Shown: piece by piece, positions 47,371 through 59,039 of the stretch
Numbering within the stretch: the first letter of the stretch is position 1
Layout: each line of letters opens with the position of its first letter
Assembly (NCBI GenBank): GCA_944989445.1
Contig: CALYLW010001097.1
Coordinates: 442,671 to 506,670 of the forward strand
Reading direction: 5' to 3'
Length of the DNA: 64,000 bases
DNA from: Ampullaceana balthica
Taxonomy: Eukaryota; Mollusca; Gastropoda; Lymnaeidae
Position numbers and translations under genes: made by a program
The notes under the pieces: generated by a model
Seen by the model: the letters and a program-made list of their open reading frames with translations, nothing else
The model's database searches: none
Told to the model about the DNA's origin: nothing

Positions 47371-50300
47371 ATGGCTAATTGGGTTGCTGTTTTCTTGATC
47401 GTCTGCCTGGCTGAATTCGTGGCTCTAGGGAAAAGTCTCCCAGACAAAGTGGGTGAAATCATTGACAACAAATTTGATGATTGAACCGATGAAATTTAAG
47501 TATTAAAGAGGAAGAATATTTTAGCTTTATATATTTTAACGTGTCGTGTGTGTGTTAAAAAAATCATGTTAATTTTCTCTTTCTCCCTCAGTTCTTTGAA
47601 AGCGCTAAGCGCGATGCTGAAAATGTCATGAAAAGAAATTGGTGGGATGATAATAAAGATTGGGTAATTCCAGTTGCAAACGGGTTGTTTGGGTGAGATT
47701 TGGAAGCAAATTTTATAAAGGCATCTAGAAGATCGGTAGGTCATACATATAAATATTTATAACTATGCATTTATATGTTATTTTACAAGTGGTGAATGTC
47801 TAGATTAAAAAATTTCACACTCATTGCCTCATTAAAATATGTGCCTTCTATTTTAACGATTTGTATTATTTCTATATCCTTTCCGTAATAGTAATTTTTC
47901 CTTAGACTTTATTCTAAGAAAGTCAAGTAAAATTATCAGTGGCAAGTTTAAATCCTAAGGCTCTCTTCTGTCGTTGCGGTCTCGTAACATTCAGTGCGTC
48001 TTCATGCTATCGTTATTCTTTGTCTCATCTCATCTTATCTAAGCCATTAGAGACGAACCTTCTATACAGAAGAGTATATCGTCCTATGCTTGAACTCCAG
48101 CGAACGTCTACCTCTGCTGTTAGACTTGTTCCGGTTGTCCACCCTAGTCAATACATTTTATCCTAGATTTAATGGTTATTTTAGTTCTGATGTTCATCAT
48201 AGTTCTGACGTTTTATCCTAGATTTGGCGGCTATTTTAATTCTGACGTTGACCCTAGTTCTGGTGCTTAATCGAAGTTCTGATGATTAATCCTATCTATC
48301 TATCATTTCTTAACAGGATTTATTTCTCAATTATTTTAAAGCCACACTTCTCTATTAGATTGAGGTTTTCAAAGGCAATTCTTTAGATTTTAGTTACGGT
48401 TCTATATTTTTTTTATTTCTTTTTTTCTTAATTTTTCATGCACGTCCAGTAGACCCGCTTTGAATTAAAGTGTTTTTTTCTTCATTGTTCTTTTGATTTG
48501 TTTTTCAGACTGTTGAAGACTATACAAGGGATGTTGAACTTTTAATAAAAAGATCTTGGTGGGATGATAACAAAAGTTGGGTAATTCCAGCGGCAGGAGC
48601 TCTCTTGGGAAGAGATGTCGAGACAGCCAAGAAATCGGTACATCAGAAATATTCTTATTGAATAGAATATATTTATATCTTTAATATTTTCTTGGGAACT
48701 GTTTCAAATAAATTCACATGACTTTCAGCAAAATGAGTCACAGCTTTATTATTTGATTGAAAATAACATCAATATTCGTTTCACCTTGTTTCCCTTGTGA
48801 AAAGCACTACGCTCATTTCGATGTTTTTATAATCTGAAAAGCTTTTTACTATCTGTATAAAAAAATATGATACGAAATAGGTCCCCACAGTTATTTTTGT
48901 GTTTGATGTTCTCACTTTGCGTAGTTTACATTGTTGGTTTCACTCCATAGAGATTAGCTCTGTTGTTAACGTCTGATTGAGATTTTCTGTCTCCCTTTTC
49001 GTTCAGGATTTCTGTCTATCGTTTATGGGCACACATATCTTAGATAATTTCAGAATTTTATATGTGTGATCATATCTTTTTAGACAACAGTAGATGGAGA
49101 GCCAAATGTAATTTTCTGATTTTAAAAAACCTATAACCACATACAGTGGAAATATTTTTAAAATAAATTAAAAAAATTATAATTTTCTTGCGTTTTTGAT
49201 TCAACGATGATTTTTTTACACATTTATTTGGGAATTTAAAAAAAAATCCTTTCTTCGTTTACTATCTTCATCAATTTCTCCATATTTATTTACATATACT
49301 TCAAATGACAAATCAAGTCATTTCTTAATTTTGTTTTTATAGATTTATGTCACTATTTTGTGATTTCCTAAAGGATTTTCAAAAAAATCCTCAATCAAAA
49401 TACCGCCTTGTTACAAGCAACATATTTCTCTGGCATGCCCTGTAATAATTTATAAACTGTGGTTTCATTTTCAGAAAATATTAAGTCTTCTTTGTAATTT
49501 GAATGTTTTTTCTACTTCAATCCTATTCTAAAATTAGCGTGGCTTTATTTTTTTTAAGCCATCTAGTTCTTAAAAGATTATGAGAGATGAAAGACGAAAT
49601 ATTTATTTTATTTCTGATATTCTTGTATCTTTGACTGCTTTAGTTTTGACCAACTGACCGAATAGTTTCTCAGTTCCAACGTTTTAAGACTAAACACGTT
49701 GTCGTAAAGAGATGATTGTCATTCTATGCAATTGTCTAGGATAAGTCTCAGTTTCGTTTTCTGATATAAGAACATGTTTGAACCCTGCTAAGACCAGACC
49801 ATTATTTATCAAAGTATTGAGTTGAGGAGAATTCTGTCGAAAACCTATGATACAGATGTTACGTTGATTCATCGCAATTCATTACATTCATTCAATTGGT
49901 AGATACAGTTAATAAATTATGCATTAAAATGGTTAAAAAAAAGCTTTTTTATATTAAACGTTGTGTCTTTAAAAAAAATTGAATTTATTTTTCAGTTTAT
50001 TGAAGATGATAAACGTGATGTTAAACTTTTGATAAAAAGATCATGGTGGGATGATAACAAAAGTTGGGTGATTCCAGCGGCAGGAGCTCTCTTGGGAAGA
50101 GATGTCGAGAAAGCCAAGAGATCGGTACATCAGAAATATTCTTATATAAGAAAATATATTTATAACTTTAATTTTAGATTATTAAATTTTTAAATTAACT
50201 TCTCACAATTTCCAGCATTTTGAACTACAGCTTTATTATTTGATTGAAAATATCGGCAACATTCTTTTTACTTTGTTTTCTTAGTGAAACATAGACTCTT

Positions 50301-52556
50301 TTTAAATACACTACACCTTTTTACATGTTCTTATAATCTCTAAAGCCCTTTTCTGTCTCTAAAAGTCGCGATAGAAACTTAGTTTCCATAGTCATTAATG
50401 TTTTTTTTGTATCTCATTTTGCGTATTTTGCATTGTTGGTTGCAAGCCAGAGAACTAAGCTCTGTTGTTAGCGTATGATCAGATTGTTTGTCTCCCTTCT
50501 CGTTCAGGATTTCTTTCTCTATCTTACATAATTTGACGTTTTCAGAATTATATCAATGTATTTTAAGAAAACGATAAATGAAGGCCCAAAAAGTTTTTAA
50601 AAAATAAAGTTTCTAATTTTCTACATTTTAAACCCATTTAGTGGAACTATTCTTCCAAATAAATTAAAAATCATAAGTTTATTTCGTTTAAGATTGAAAT
50701 ATCATTTTCGACATGTTTATTGGGGGAAAGTTTGATTTATTCCATGATTAATATCATCATAAATTCTACCGACTTATTGTCATGTACGTCAAAGGAAAAT
50801 CAAGATGTTTCTTTGAATTGGTTTTTCTAGATTTATATCACTATTAACTGATTTTTTAAAGCATTTTTTTCAAGGTTTTTTAAACTCCTCAATTAAAATC
50901 CAGACTTATTACAAGCTACGAAGTTCTCTGGCATATGCTTTAATAAGGGGTAAACTATGGATATTTTTCAGAAACTATTAATTCTTTTTTCTTATTTGTA
51001 TGTTTATTCTACTGCATTTCTATTCTAGAATTAGGGTAGCCTTCTTTTTTGAGCCACCTAGCCCTTAAAGTAACAAGAGATGAGAGAAAAAATATTTACT
51101 TTACTTATGATATTCTTGGATCATTGACTGCTTGAGTTTTGACCAACTAACTAAAAAGTTTCTCAGTTCCAACGTTTTAAGACTAAAATGTTGCCGTAAA
51201 AAGAAGATTGCCATTCTATGCATTGGTTTAGGATAAGTCTCAGTTTTGTTATCTGATAACAACATGTTTGAACCCTGCTAAGCACAGACCATTATTTATC
51301 AAAGTATTGAGTTGAGTAGAATTCTGTCGAATACCTTGTATGATACAGATGTTACGTTGATCCATCGCCATTCCTCACATTTATTCAATTGGTAGATACA
51401 GGTAATGAATTATCCATTAAAATTGTTAAAGAACGCTTTTTAATATTAAACGTTGTGTCTTTAAAAAAAAAGGAATTTATTTTTCAGTTTGTTGAAGATG
51501 ATAAACGTGACGTCAAACTTTTGATAAAAAGATCTTGGTGGGATGATAACAAAAGTTGGGTGATTCCAGCGGCAGGATCTTTCTTGGGAAGAGATGTCGA
51601 GACAGTGAAGAGATCGGTAAATCATCTGATCTTCAACTAACCATTTGGTTTAACAACCGGACATTTCTTTCCTTTTGTTTTAAGTGGGATATTCAGTTGA
51701 TTAATGCACATTTGCTTCGATTTAAACAACGGTTTATGAAATAAGCTTTAAAAATAGTTTTTAACAGGCGCAGTTAATAATGTAATTGAAAAACTTTTTT
51801 TTTCATTATTCTTTGAATTTGTTTTTCAGGATCTCAAAGACGGACTTTCAACGAAAAGATCTTGGTGGGATGATAACAAAAGTTGGGTGATTCCAGCGGC
51901 AGGATCTTTCTTGGGAAGAGATATCGAGACAGTGAAGAGATCGGTAAATCATCTGATCTTCAACTAACCATTTGGTTTAACAACCGGACATTTCTTTCCT
52001 TTTGTTTTAAGTGGGATATTCAGTTGATTAATGCACATTTGCTTCGATTTAAACAACGGTTTATGAAATAAGCTTTAAAAATAGTTTTTAACAGGCGCAG
52101 TTAATAATGTAATTGAAAAACTTTTTTTTTCATTATTCTTTGAATTTGTTTTTCAGGATCTCAAAGACGGACTTTCAATGAAAAGATCTTGGTGGGATGA
52201 TAACAAAAGTTGGGTAATTCCAGCAGCAGGAGCTCTCTTGGGAAGAGATGTCGAGACAGCCAAGAGATCGGTACATCAGATACATTCCTGTTAAAGAAAA
52301 TATTAACTTTCTATCTTTTATGGTTAACCGATGACCTTAAGAAAAGTATTTACTCTCTATTGTTTCAAATGTTTAAATTCACATTATTTTTAGTTTTAAA
52401 AAAATTACATATCGCAATTAACAACGTTGTTTCTATGATTTGTTTGAACAGGATCCGGCATCAGCAGAAGGTTTTGATAAATTCAGTGACGTCGTAGGTT
52501 ATCTCAAAACTGTTTCCAGCGTTGCATCGAGCACTACCGATGTCAAACGGAAATAA
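47371..52556 (+). CDS. WWDDNK-type secreted multi-peptide precursor, copy 2
   Basis: Unrecognised family. Exon 1 (47371-47448) encodes the signal peptide MANWVAVFLIVCLAEFVALG and ends SLPDK. Cassette exons, all phase 0: 47592-47735 (in-frame TGA), 48509-48637, 49996-50124, 51488-51616 (43 codons each), 51830-51943 and 52157-52270 (38 codons each). The last exon 52452-52556 reads DPASAEGFDKFSDVVGYLKT and ends DVKRK-TAA. Skipping the TGA cassette gives 265 residues. Each good cassette has Lys-Arg, then SWWDDNKSWVIPAAG, a Leu-Gly-Arg or Phe-Leu-Gly-Arg, an acidic stretch and, in most, AKR or VKR at the end. Processing at dibasic sites would release several near-identical tryptophan-rich peptides, as in neuropeptide or defence-peptide precursors; this is inferred from layout only. 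Neighbouring copy 1 shares all exon types. Donors (gtacat, gtaaat) and acceptors (ttttcag) are conserved among cassettes. No cysteines lie in the cassettes, which argues against a disulfide-rich toxin fold. Confidence 0.75.
47592..47735 (+). CDS. Stop-containing cassette exon of copy 2 (possible short isoform)
   Basis: After ctccctcag the frame reads FFESAKRDAENVMKRNWWDD, then NKDWVIPVANGLFG and TGA at 47694-47696. Joined to exon 1 this predicts a 60-residue secreted protein ending in Gly directly after the core peptide. The residue aligns with the Gly of LLGR in the other cassettes. The exon could be skipped (frame is kept) or could end a short isoform. A gtgaga donor-like site overlaps the stop but would give phase 2, incompatible with the next exons. 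Confidence 0.5.
48005..48110 (-). mobile_element. LINE/SINE 3' tail fragment in an intron of copy 2
   Basis: Minus strand reads 'aagcataggacgatatactc', 'ttctgtatagaaggttcgtc' and a GATAAGATGAGATGAG tail, matching the LINE tail at 42920-43005. Confidence 0.55.
51617..52270 (+). repeat. Recent 327-bp intron+exon tandem duplication
   Basis: 51617-51943 and 51944-52270 each comprise a 213-base intron and a 114-base cassette exon. The two introns appear identical base for base. The exons differ at a handful of positions (Thr/Met before the core, Ser-Phe/Ala-Leu, Ile/Val, Val/Ala). Confidence 0.9.
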
Positions 52557-53929
52557 AAACGTCATCAGAAGATGTGGCAGATTTAAAAAAAAAGAATTTG
52601 TTTTTTTTCTTCATTTGTAATCTTTTTTTTGTTGCAATATATAGCGCCAACTTTTAGAAAATAAAATGTATTCAAAATAAATTTGTTTTAAAGTTAATAT
52701 TTTTTATTTAAATTACTAATTAAAAAAAAGTTTCTGGTATTTTGAAAAAAATTATTTTAAATATTTTTTCTAATAATTTAAGTCTCAGACATCAAACAAC
52801 AACAAACGAATTTTATATCAAACTACATTCAAAGTGCTTAATTGAAGAGATGGGGGTTTAAAAGAAGCGTTAAAATATTTTATTTAGAGTTTAAAGGCTA
52901 CATATGTCTTGTGGTTGCATATTTTGTTCAACATTTACTGAATTACGGATTCGGGAAAACTGGACGGTTTAAAAAAAATTGCTACACTAAAATAGCTGTT
53001 TTGTTTTAAAACTTGGCAACGAAAAATTTCAACCAAAAGTATTTGGAAAACTTTTTAGGGTAAAGGCCAATTTTTTACAAAATTAATCGAAATTATTTTA
53101 TCCCCTTTTTCAACAATTTTCGTGTTATTATTTTCTTTAAAATCAAGTTATTACTAAATCTTAGTCTTTGCCAAGCTGTATTCATTAGAAAAAATTGTGT
53201 AATCTGTTTAATGAAATGGTGAAAACACGTTTGTCTCATTCACTGATGTTGCGGAAGCTCCTGAACGAATTTGGTTCATTTTGGTATTCTGGAATACACA
53301 TGCCGTCATCAAAACATACATTTTTATTTAAAAAAAACCTTTTATTGTCAATCAAATTTAAGTTCACTTCAATGCAAGCAAATATGCCTCTTATTTACAG
53401 ATGCTAAAATGTAATATTCCTGTTCGTTTCATAAAAAAAATGTTTCCTCGCATGAGCCAAATTTTTTCTTTGGTTATTCCCCCCCCCCACCACATTTTTA
53501 TCAATTACTTTAGTATTCCGTTGAGGCTTGCGGTGGTCAGTTTTGTTAGACAATATTTATGAAACTGATTTAGGAAATTAATATCAATATAGAATACTTT
53601 AACAATTTTAATGCCCCGTTTAACAGAAAATCTGTATCACAATGAATGTATTTGTCATATTTATCAGGATCTTTCAAACAATGAAAGTAATAAATGCAGT
53701 TGAAACAAAGACACCCAAAGGCAGAACTCTCACGACATTGGAGACAAGCTTCTAGTTAACATAAAAACAAGAGACAATGAAAATATAAAGCACCACTAAA
53801 ATAATTTTTCGTTTGTTTTACGCAATAAAATTATTTTTCTCGATTCAATCATTTTCTTGTTGACATTTTATTCCTTGACAGGATTCATTTGTAGTATCTC
53901 GCTAACAGAAGGGTTTAAATTAAAATAAA
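52557..53929. other. Downstream of peptide precursor copy 2, no gene seen
   Basis: AATAAA-like motifs near 52662 and 52677 could be the polyadenylation signal of copy 2. The rest is AT-rich without supported coding sequence. Confidence 0.35.
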
Positions 53930-54745
53930 CTAGACGCCCCGCGGCGCAGCATATTTGCTCATGGAGAGGGCAAAGAAAGTGGAGAAAGAACGGACACAAA
54001 CTACAGCACGAAGAAATCAAAACAACGCAAGTGAACGTCGGTTGGGGGGGGGGACTGCTAACTCATTGTTGGTTTCGAGACATTTGCAGGCGAAATTCGG
54101 TACACCCCTAACTTCTATGAAGTCAGCTATAAAACGATAATCGGTTTAAATCGGAGTTACATAATCGATAATCGATATTACAAAAACAACAAAAACACGT
54201 AATTAACGACCCTTAATATGACTAACCCTCGCTAGGGTCGGCCAATCACATTTTATGTTTAAGGGATGGTAGAATTAAATGGGAGGCCGATAACAACAAC
54301 CTAAGTGTGCATGTCTACACGTTTACTAACTTTTGTTTATTTACTTGGTGCTGATTTTTTGTCTGTACTCTCACCCCGAACCGTTCTTTGCACTGTCTAT
54401 GATGAGCCAGTCTTCGGCGTATGCTATGCAATAAAGGGGTAAAAGAACGGGCACAAACAGACATTAAATAAAAACACAATGTATTCGCTGGGGCTTGAAT
54501 CCAGGACCTTCCCCGCATGAGGCGGACGTAATAACAAGTACACTACGAATCTCTCGTTTTCTTGTAAGGAACAATCCAAGTGAAACGCAAGGACCATTGT
54601 TGGTCACCCCTCCAATACCTTCGCTTTCCAACCGTTAACTGTGTTATGTTGACCCCAGCAAGGGTCATTCGTCATGCTTGTTTGCACACACTTGCTTGCG
54701 TCGTGGTGTCTCGCATGGTCTCATGAAGAGAATTATATATATAGA
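53930..54745 (-). mobile_element. Non-autonomous Helitron
   Basis: On the minus strand the element starts TCTATATATATAATTCTCTT after an A (54746) and ends in CTAG followed by T (53929). Just before CTAG lies a short GC hairpin (CGCC-GCGG-GGCG) at about 53934-53945. 5' TC, 3' hairpin plus CTAG, and insertion between A and T are the Helitron hallmarks. 816 bases, no Rep/helicase. A tRNA-like stretch (B-box-like GGATTCAAGCCCC, minus, near 54495) lies inside. Confidence 0.8.
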
Positions 54746-54959
54746 TTTTATAAAGGATCGACTACCTTGTACTAAAGATAAATTGAGTAGTCACCCATAC
54801 CAAGCTCATACTTGAAAAAAAAACTTTAGTAGACAAAAAAAACCACAATAAAAAAACAACAGAATCATCCGAAGGAATTATACCAAACTTTATCATCCCT
54901 AATGTAACAAACTTTATCATCCATATTGCCATACATTTATCACGGAAACTGCGACCTCC

Positions 54960-56070
54960 GATGATTTGTATGCAATATTTATTCAGCGCTATCCTGTTAT
55001 GGCGTATTAAATATACACTAATAAAACTACTATTAAATCTACAGTAAACACGTGTTTTTCTAGCTGAACATGAAGACCAATCAGGGTTAATGCAGATGAA
55101 TATATATTTCTCATAGCCAATGATTTCATTAAAAATAAAAAAACCGTAAAAAACCAAGTTTTTCACTATAAATCCTTTATGTACGAGACGTAACTAAAAG
55201 AATGTTCATTATAATACGCAGCGCCAGACCATCCAGAAATACAAAATTGCAGTTGTGTCGTAAAACAGGTTTAATATAATGCGCACCGATCAGGAATATG
55301 TGTATAAAAAGAGTTGTCAACAAAATACGCACCTTATTGCGCGACAGAAAGGTTGTTCAATATAATACGCACCGCGACGCTCTATCTCAAAAATTAGCAT
55401 GATACATAGGAATAAATAAAATAATCTAAAAAATCAATAATTTAATTACGGTACATGCGATCGCTCTGAAATTTTAATACATTGTTTTTATTATTGGTAC
55501 AAAACTGCCTGCAAAATTTCAGCTCGATAGCTTATGAGCAAGTGGGTTAAAAATCGATCAAAAGTTTTGGCGACAAGAAAGCAAGCAAGGGCGGGTGCAG
55601 ACACCACGAGTTAATATAAAGGATTTAAAAAACAACAACGTTTGTGTAAGAACTGATAGCTCTGTCTTTTGTGTGTGTGTATTTGCACCATCTTTGCGAG
55701 ATTTGGCGATTAGTGAACCAAAAATTATTGACTGTGTCTTAAATTAATTTAAATTATTAAGTTTTGTTTCTAGATGAAAATTTTACAGCCTTATTCTAGG
55801 TAAACGGCGTTTTCTTCTTCTTTTTTTTAAAGGCTGTTTTGTTTTGAACATCTGAACACCCCAAATTTCTCGAAACCGTCATTTTTTCCTTATCTATTTC
55901 GGTTAGTAACGGAACAAAGTTTACAATTTTGATGGGGTTAGAAGATATGTCATCTTTAGGTAGAGAATGATGTACATGAATTTATTTTTTAAAACTTTAA
56001 TGCATTTGCCTTTGATTGTGGAAATTTTGAGCTTTACCAGTTAGGAAAAGAAATTAGTTTTGTTGAATGT
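54960..56070 (+). repeat. Segmental duplication, copy A (with insertion)
   Basis: 54960-55118 and 55641-56070 are colinear with 59180-59770 at moderate divergence (for example 'accaatcagggtt', 'gtagagaatgatgta', 'gagctttaccagtta'). Copy A carries an extra 0.5-kb insert at 55119-55640. No coding signal in the duplicated part. Confidence 0.7.
55119..55640 (-). mobile_element. 0.5-kb dispersed element (AAATCCTTTAT family)
   Basis: Absent from the paralogous site near 59338. The minus strand matches the two copies at 61045-62062: 'aaatcctttatattaactcg', 'tgaaattttgcaggcagttt', 'tgcgtattatattgaacaac' and 'aacttggttttttacgg'. AAATCCTTTAT and ATAAAGGATTT form short inverted repeats near the ends. 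No coding capacity; superfamily unknown. Confidence 0.7.
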
Positions 56071-56580
56071 CACCTGGGTTATTTGATACGTATTATATCA
56101 CGCAGTCTAGTTCTTGTTAAAATTCATAAATGAAAAATGTCTGCTCACACAAGTGTGTCGAGTCAAACAAGCTGAACATTTTCTTAGCAAATGTTCGAAT
56201 CTCTTGGAATCTATCTTCATCTAGCTGACGGCAAAAGTCAATGAGAGAAAGCTATTGTCGTCTGCTGCGACATTCAGCTACATTGCCTTTGCTCATTAAA
56301 GTTTCTTCCTGGAAAACTTGTCATGATTCACCTTCGAAAAAAATGCAGCTTGTTCCGAAAAGGCCTTTATATGTGAATGCTTACTACTGCATTTTGCCCT
56401 TGAAGAATTGTGTTGTCTAGATGTCTTGTCACATAATTAAAAATGCAAAATCTTCCAGCCAAGCAGGATTAGATAGTTCTGGAATTAGTTGTTCCTTATT
56501 TTTCATAAATTTCCGAGTTTCTTTTGTAAAGAGTGTAGATGCGATGAAGTGGTGTCCCCCCCCCCGACTAATCATTTATG

Positions 56581-56690
56581 TGATAAACAATATCTTCGTA
56601 CTCTCCCAGGGTGTAAAGAATAGACTGTTGAAACTTGTGGAGAAACTGGGTTTTAAAGCGATGAGTTTATGGCTTTTATCACTGGCATAA
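56581..56690 (+). pseudogene. Short exon-like segment VKNRLLKLVEKLGFKAM..LSLA (copy B)
   Basis: Follows a good acceptor (cgtactctcccag at 56595-56608) and reads GVKNRLLKLVEKLGFKAMSL then WLLSLA and TAA. Partner of 43205-43286. Could be the last exon of an unrecognised gene or a processed fragment. Confidence 0.35.
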
Positions 56691-56869
56691 TTCACATCTA
56701 AATTGTTTGGCAAAAAGAACTTGTTGGTGAGTAACAGGTGAGCTGTGTCTCTATTGCTGCATCTGGCTCACAGATAAATGTTCGATTATAAAAATAAAAT
56801 GTTTCTTCAGACTCCTTTGATCTACATTTTAATTGCATATAAATAATGATCTAAATCAGCTAAAGGTGA

Positions 56870-57779
56870 AAATGCAAGGCGTTGGCAATACAACCTTATC
56901 CCTGCAACAAGCAGTTTGCATTTGAAAACAAGCTAGACCTCTTCATCCCCAACATTGAAAGAGTTAATTTAATAAGCTTTGAAAAACTAGGAGAGGTCAA
57001 AGTGCACATCAAATGACCCCGCCCAACATCTTACTATTCAGCTGCTTGCAGACTTCACGCCTAATCTCCTGCAGTCATTTAAAGCGCGCTGTGGAAAATT
57101 TCACGAGCACACCCGTCTTTTTAAGTTCATCAGCCATCCACACTAGTGTGCAGTGTACAGCACTGACCTGAGTTGCATCCCCGGTGTCTCCGTCAGAGAT
57201 TTTTAACTCCAGGCTGCTGACCTGAAGGCATTAGACATATCGGTGAGAAAGTTCAAGTCAGTGAATAAAGATTTGGAAAGACTTGCACGACAGCAAGCAG
57301 AGTTGGCGAGCCAACACAAGTGGGCAGAAATGAAAAAAACTTCAACACGCAGACCAGCTGATTCTCAAAACTTAGAACGCGCTTCACGTCACATACCACA
57401 CACTGCAGCGTTTGAGTATTGCTGTACTGACAATGTGTGGCTCTACGTATGCATGCGAGCAGTCTTGCTCATATCTAACGCCTGCATTAAGCTTAACCTC
57501 ACCACGTATAAACCAGACTACGAAGCCATCAGCAAAGCCATATAGCACCATAAAACGCATTAATTCTAAGAAATACTCATTATTTATTAGAAACAGCATA
57601 ACAATGTTATTAAAATTATTCAGATAAATATTTATTGTAATTTTAGTGTTGAAATTACACAAAATGTACGCATTTACTTGAATTTTTAGTTTTAAACATA
57701 ATATATGGCTCTCAAATAATTAATTTTCAAAATATGTGGTGTTTACGGCTCTCTTAGACAAAAAGTTTCCCGACCGCTG
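56870..57779 (+). pseudogene. Decayed hAT transposase C-terminus, GTF2IRD2-like, with terminal repeat
   Basis: Across shifting plus frames: a KFHEHTRLFKFISHP-like segment near 57095-57135, then KFKSVNKDLERLARQQAELA and HKWAEMKKTSTRRPAD (57250-57365), VLTMCGSTYACEQS (the hAT dimerisation motif, 57424-57465) and, one frame over, NACIKLNLTTYKPDYEAISK. Frameshifts inactivate it. The element ends at 57779 with the inverted terminus CAGCGGTCGGGAAAC, the same family as 31367. Confidence 0.75.
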
Positions 57780-57835
57780 CACTAGAGGATAGAAGAAGAA
57801 AGAGCAAAGGTGTAATAATACATAAGATACAATAC
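57780..57835 (+). mobile_element. Small LINE coding fragment
   Basis: 'ctagaggatagaagaagaaa' and 'aataatacataagat' correspond to the LDDRRRKS..VIIHK stretch of the LINE at 42650-42700. Confidence 0.45.
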
Positions 57836-58459
57836 AATTGCTGTACTGCTGTACCACAACTACAACGAGTTTGTATGCTCTTTACTGATATACTTAAAAG
57901 CCCTGTCAAACTGATTTAAAATTCATTTTGTGGCACTGAAGATGATTTCCAGAGAGTTTAATGCTTGACAAATCTGTCGAGGAAATGAACCACCAACTAC
58001 TGCCAACGCCCTGAGTGGGCAAAACTTCCCAATGGCTCCCTTACTTGGTCAGACTCCAAGACAGTGACCCTTTAAGACATTCTAGGATTTCGCTTGTTCT
58101 ATCTGGAATATTTTTCTATACACACTACACATGTCCTACACACAACACGACTATGATTAGCTCTAACATAACGTGTTACTTGACCTAGAAACGTATTCTT
58201 GATAACATTATGACTTAGATACTGAAACAATCAAAAGAACAAATCTTATAAACAAAGTTTCAATTTCCTGTCAAGTGATTGATTGATCAGACACGCGTCT
58301 TACATTGAATTTTCAAAAACATTTCACATAAACACATACACACAAAGTTCGAAACATGGGGGCAGCCATTTGCAATGACTTTTATGTAGCTTTAACGCCG
58401 ATTGGTTAGCTATTTGTAGGGGATTTCCCAGGGTTTTTCACATGCTGACACAAATACTA
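57836..58459. other. Non-coding spacer
   Basis: No gene or repeat recognised. Confidence 0.3.
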
Positions 58460-58725
58460 GCTGACGACATATACAGATATGTAGAGATAAACTAAAAATG
58501 CATTAATTTAATTATGTTACATTCGATCGATCTGAGACTTTAATAGCATAATCCTCCCCACAAGCCAAACGTACTGTGAAAAATTTCAGCACTCTAGCAA
58601 GTCAGAAAACATGTTTACAAGGGTTTTGAAAAAGTTGACGACATATACAGATCCTAACGACATATACATATCCTGACGACATATACAGATCCGGAAGCCT
58701 TAATAGGATAGAGGCCTACCACAAC
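58460..58725 (-). mobile_element. Dispersed repeat (reverse copy of 34680-34900)
   Basis: Carries the 'aaaaatgcattaatttaatt' core and three copies of 'tgacgacatatacagatcc', followed by 'ccttaataggatagaggcc'. Confidence 0.6.
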
Positions 58726-59039
58726 AACAACTTGATTCCATCTGTATTAGTATAGACTGTAAATTTTTATCTAGAATCTTCGAAATGTTATAAGATTTCA
58801 TATTTTAATAACAAGACAACGATAAATTCAATCATTGTAAAATAGTTTATAATTATTATTTACAAAGCAATTGTGCTACTTGAGAAAAGAGTTGAACTTC
58901 TCTGACAGAGCCAAAAAAACACCAGTAGAAAATCTAAATAGTCATTCATCCATTTTTTAAACTATATATCCTCATGTTGTCAGAATGGTATATTCTGGCC
59001 TTGGGATGTATATTCTGACTAATGCCAGTTTAAACCCCG

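Noticed and set aside
47680..47700. Alternative gtgaga splice donor at the end of the stop-containing cassette
   Set aside because: It would leave phase 2, while every downstream exon begins in phase 0, so the joined frame would be lost.
47939..48166. 75-codon open frame within an intron of copy 2
   Set aside because: Contains a reverse LINE/SINE tail (CTTATCT-rich) and no conserved residues.
38264..52556. Cysteine-rich toxin family
   Set aside because: The cassette exons contain no cysteine, and I recognise no toxin signature; the peptide-precursor layout is the only supported statement.
54762..55166. 134-codon minus-strand open frame
   Set aside because: Overlaps a diverged segmental duplication and the 0.5-kb element; the paralogous region at 59200 does not keep the frame.
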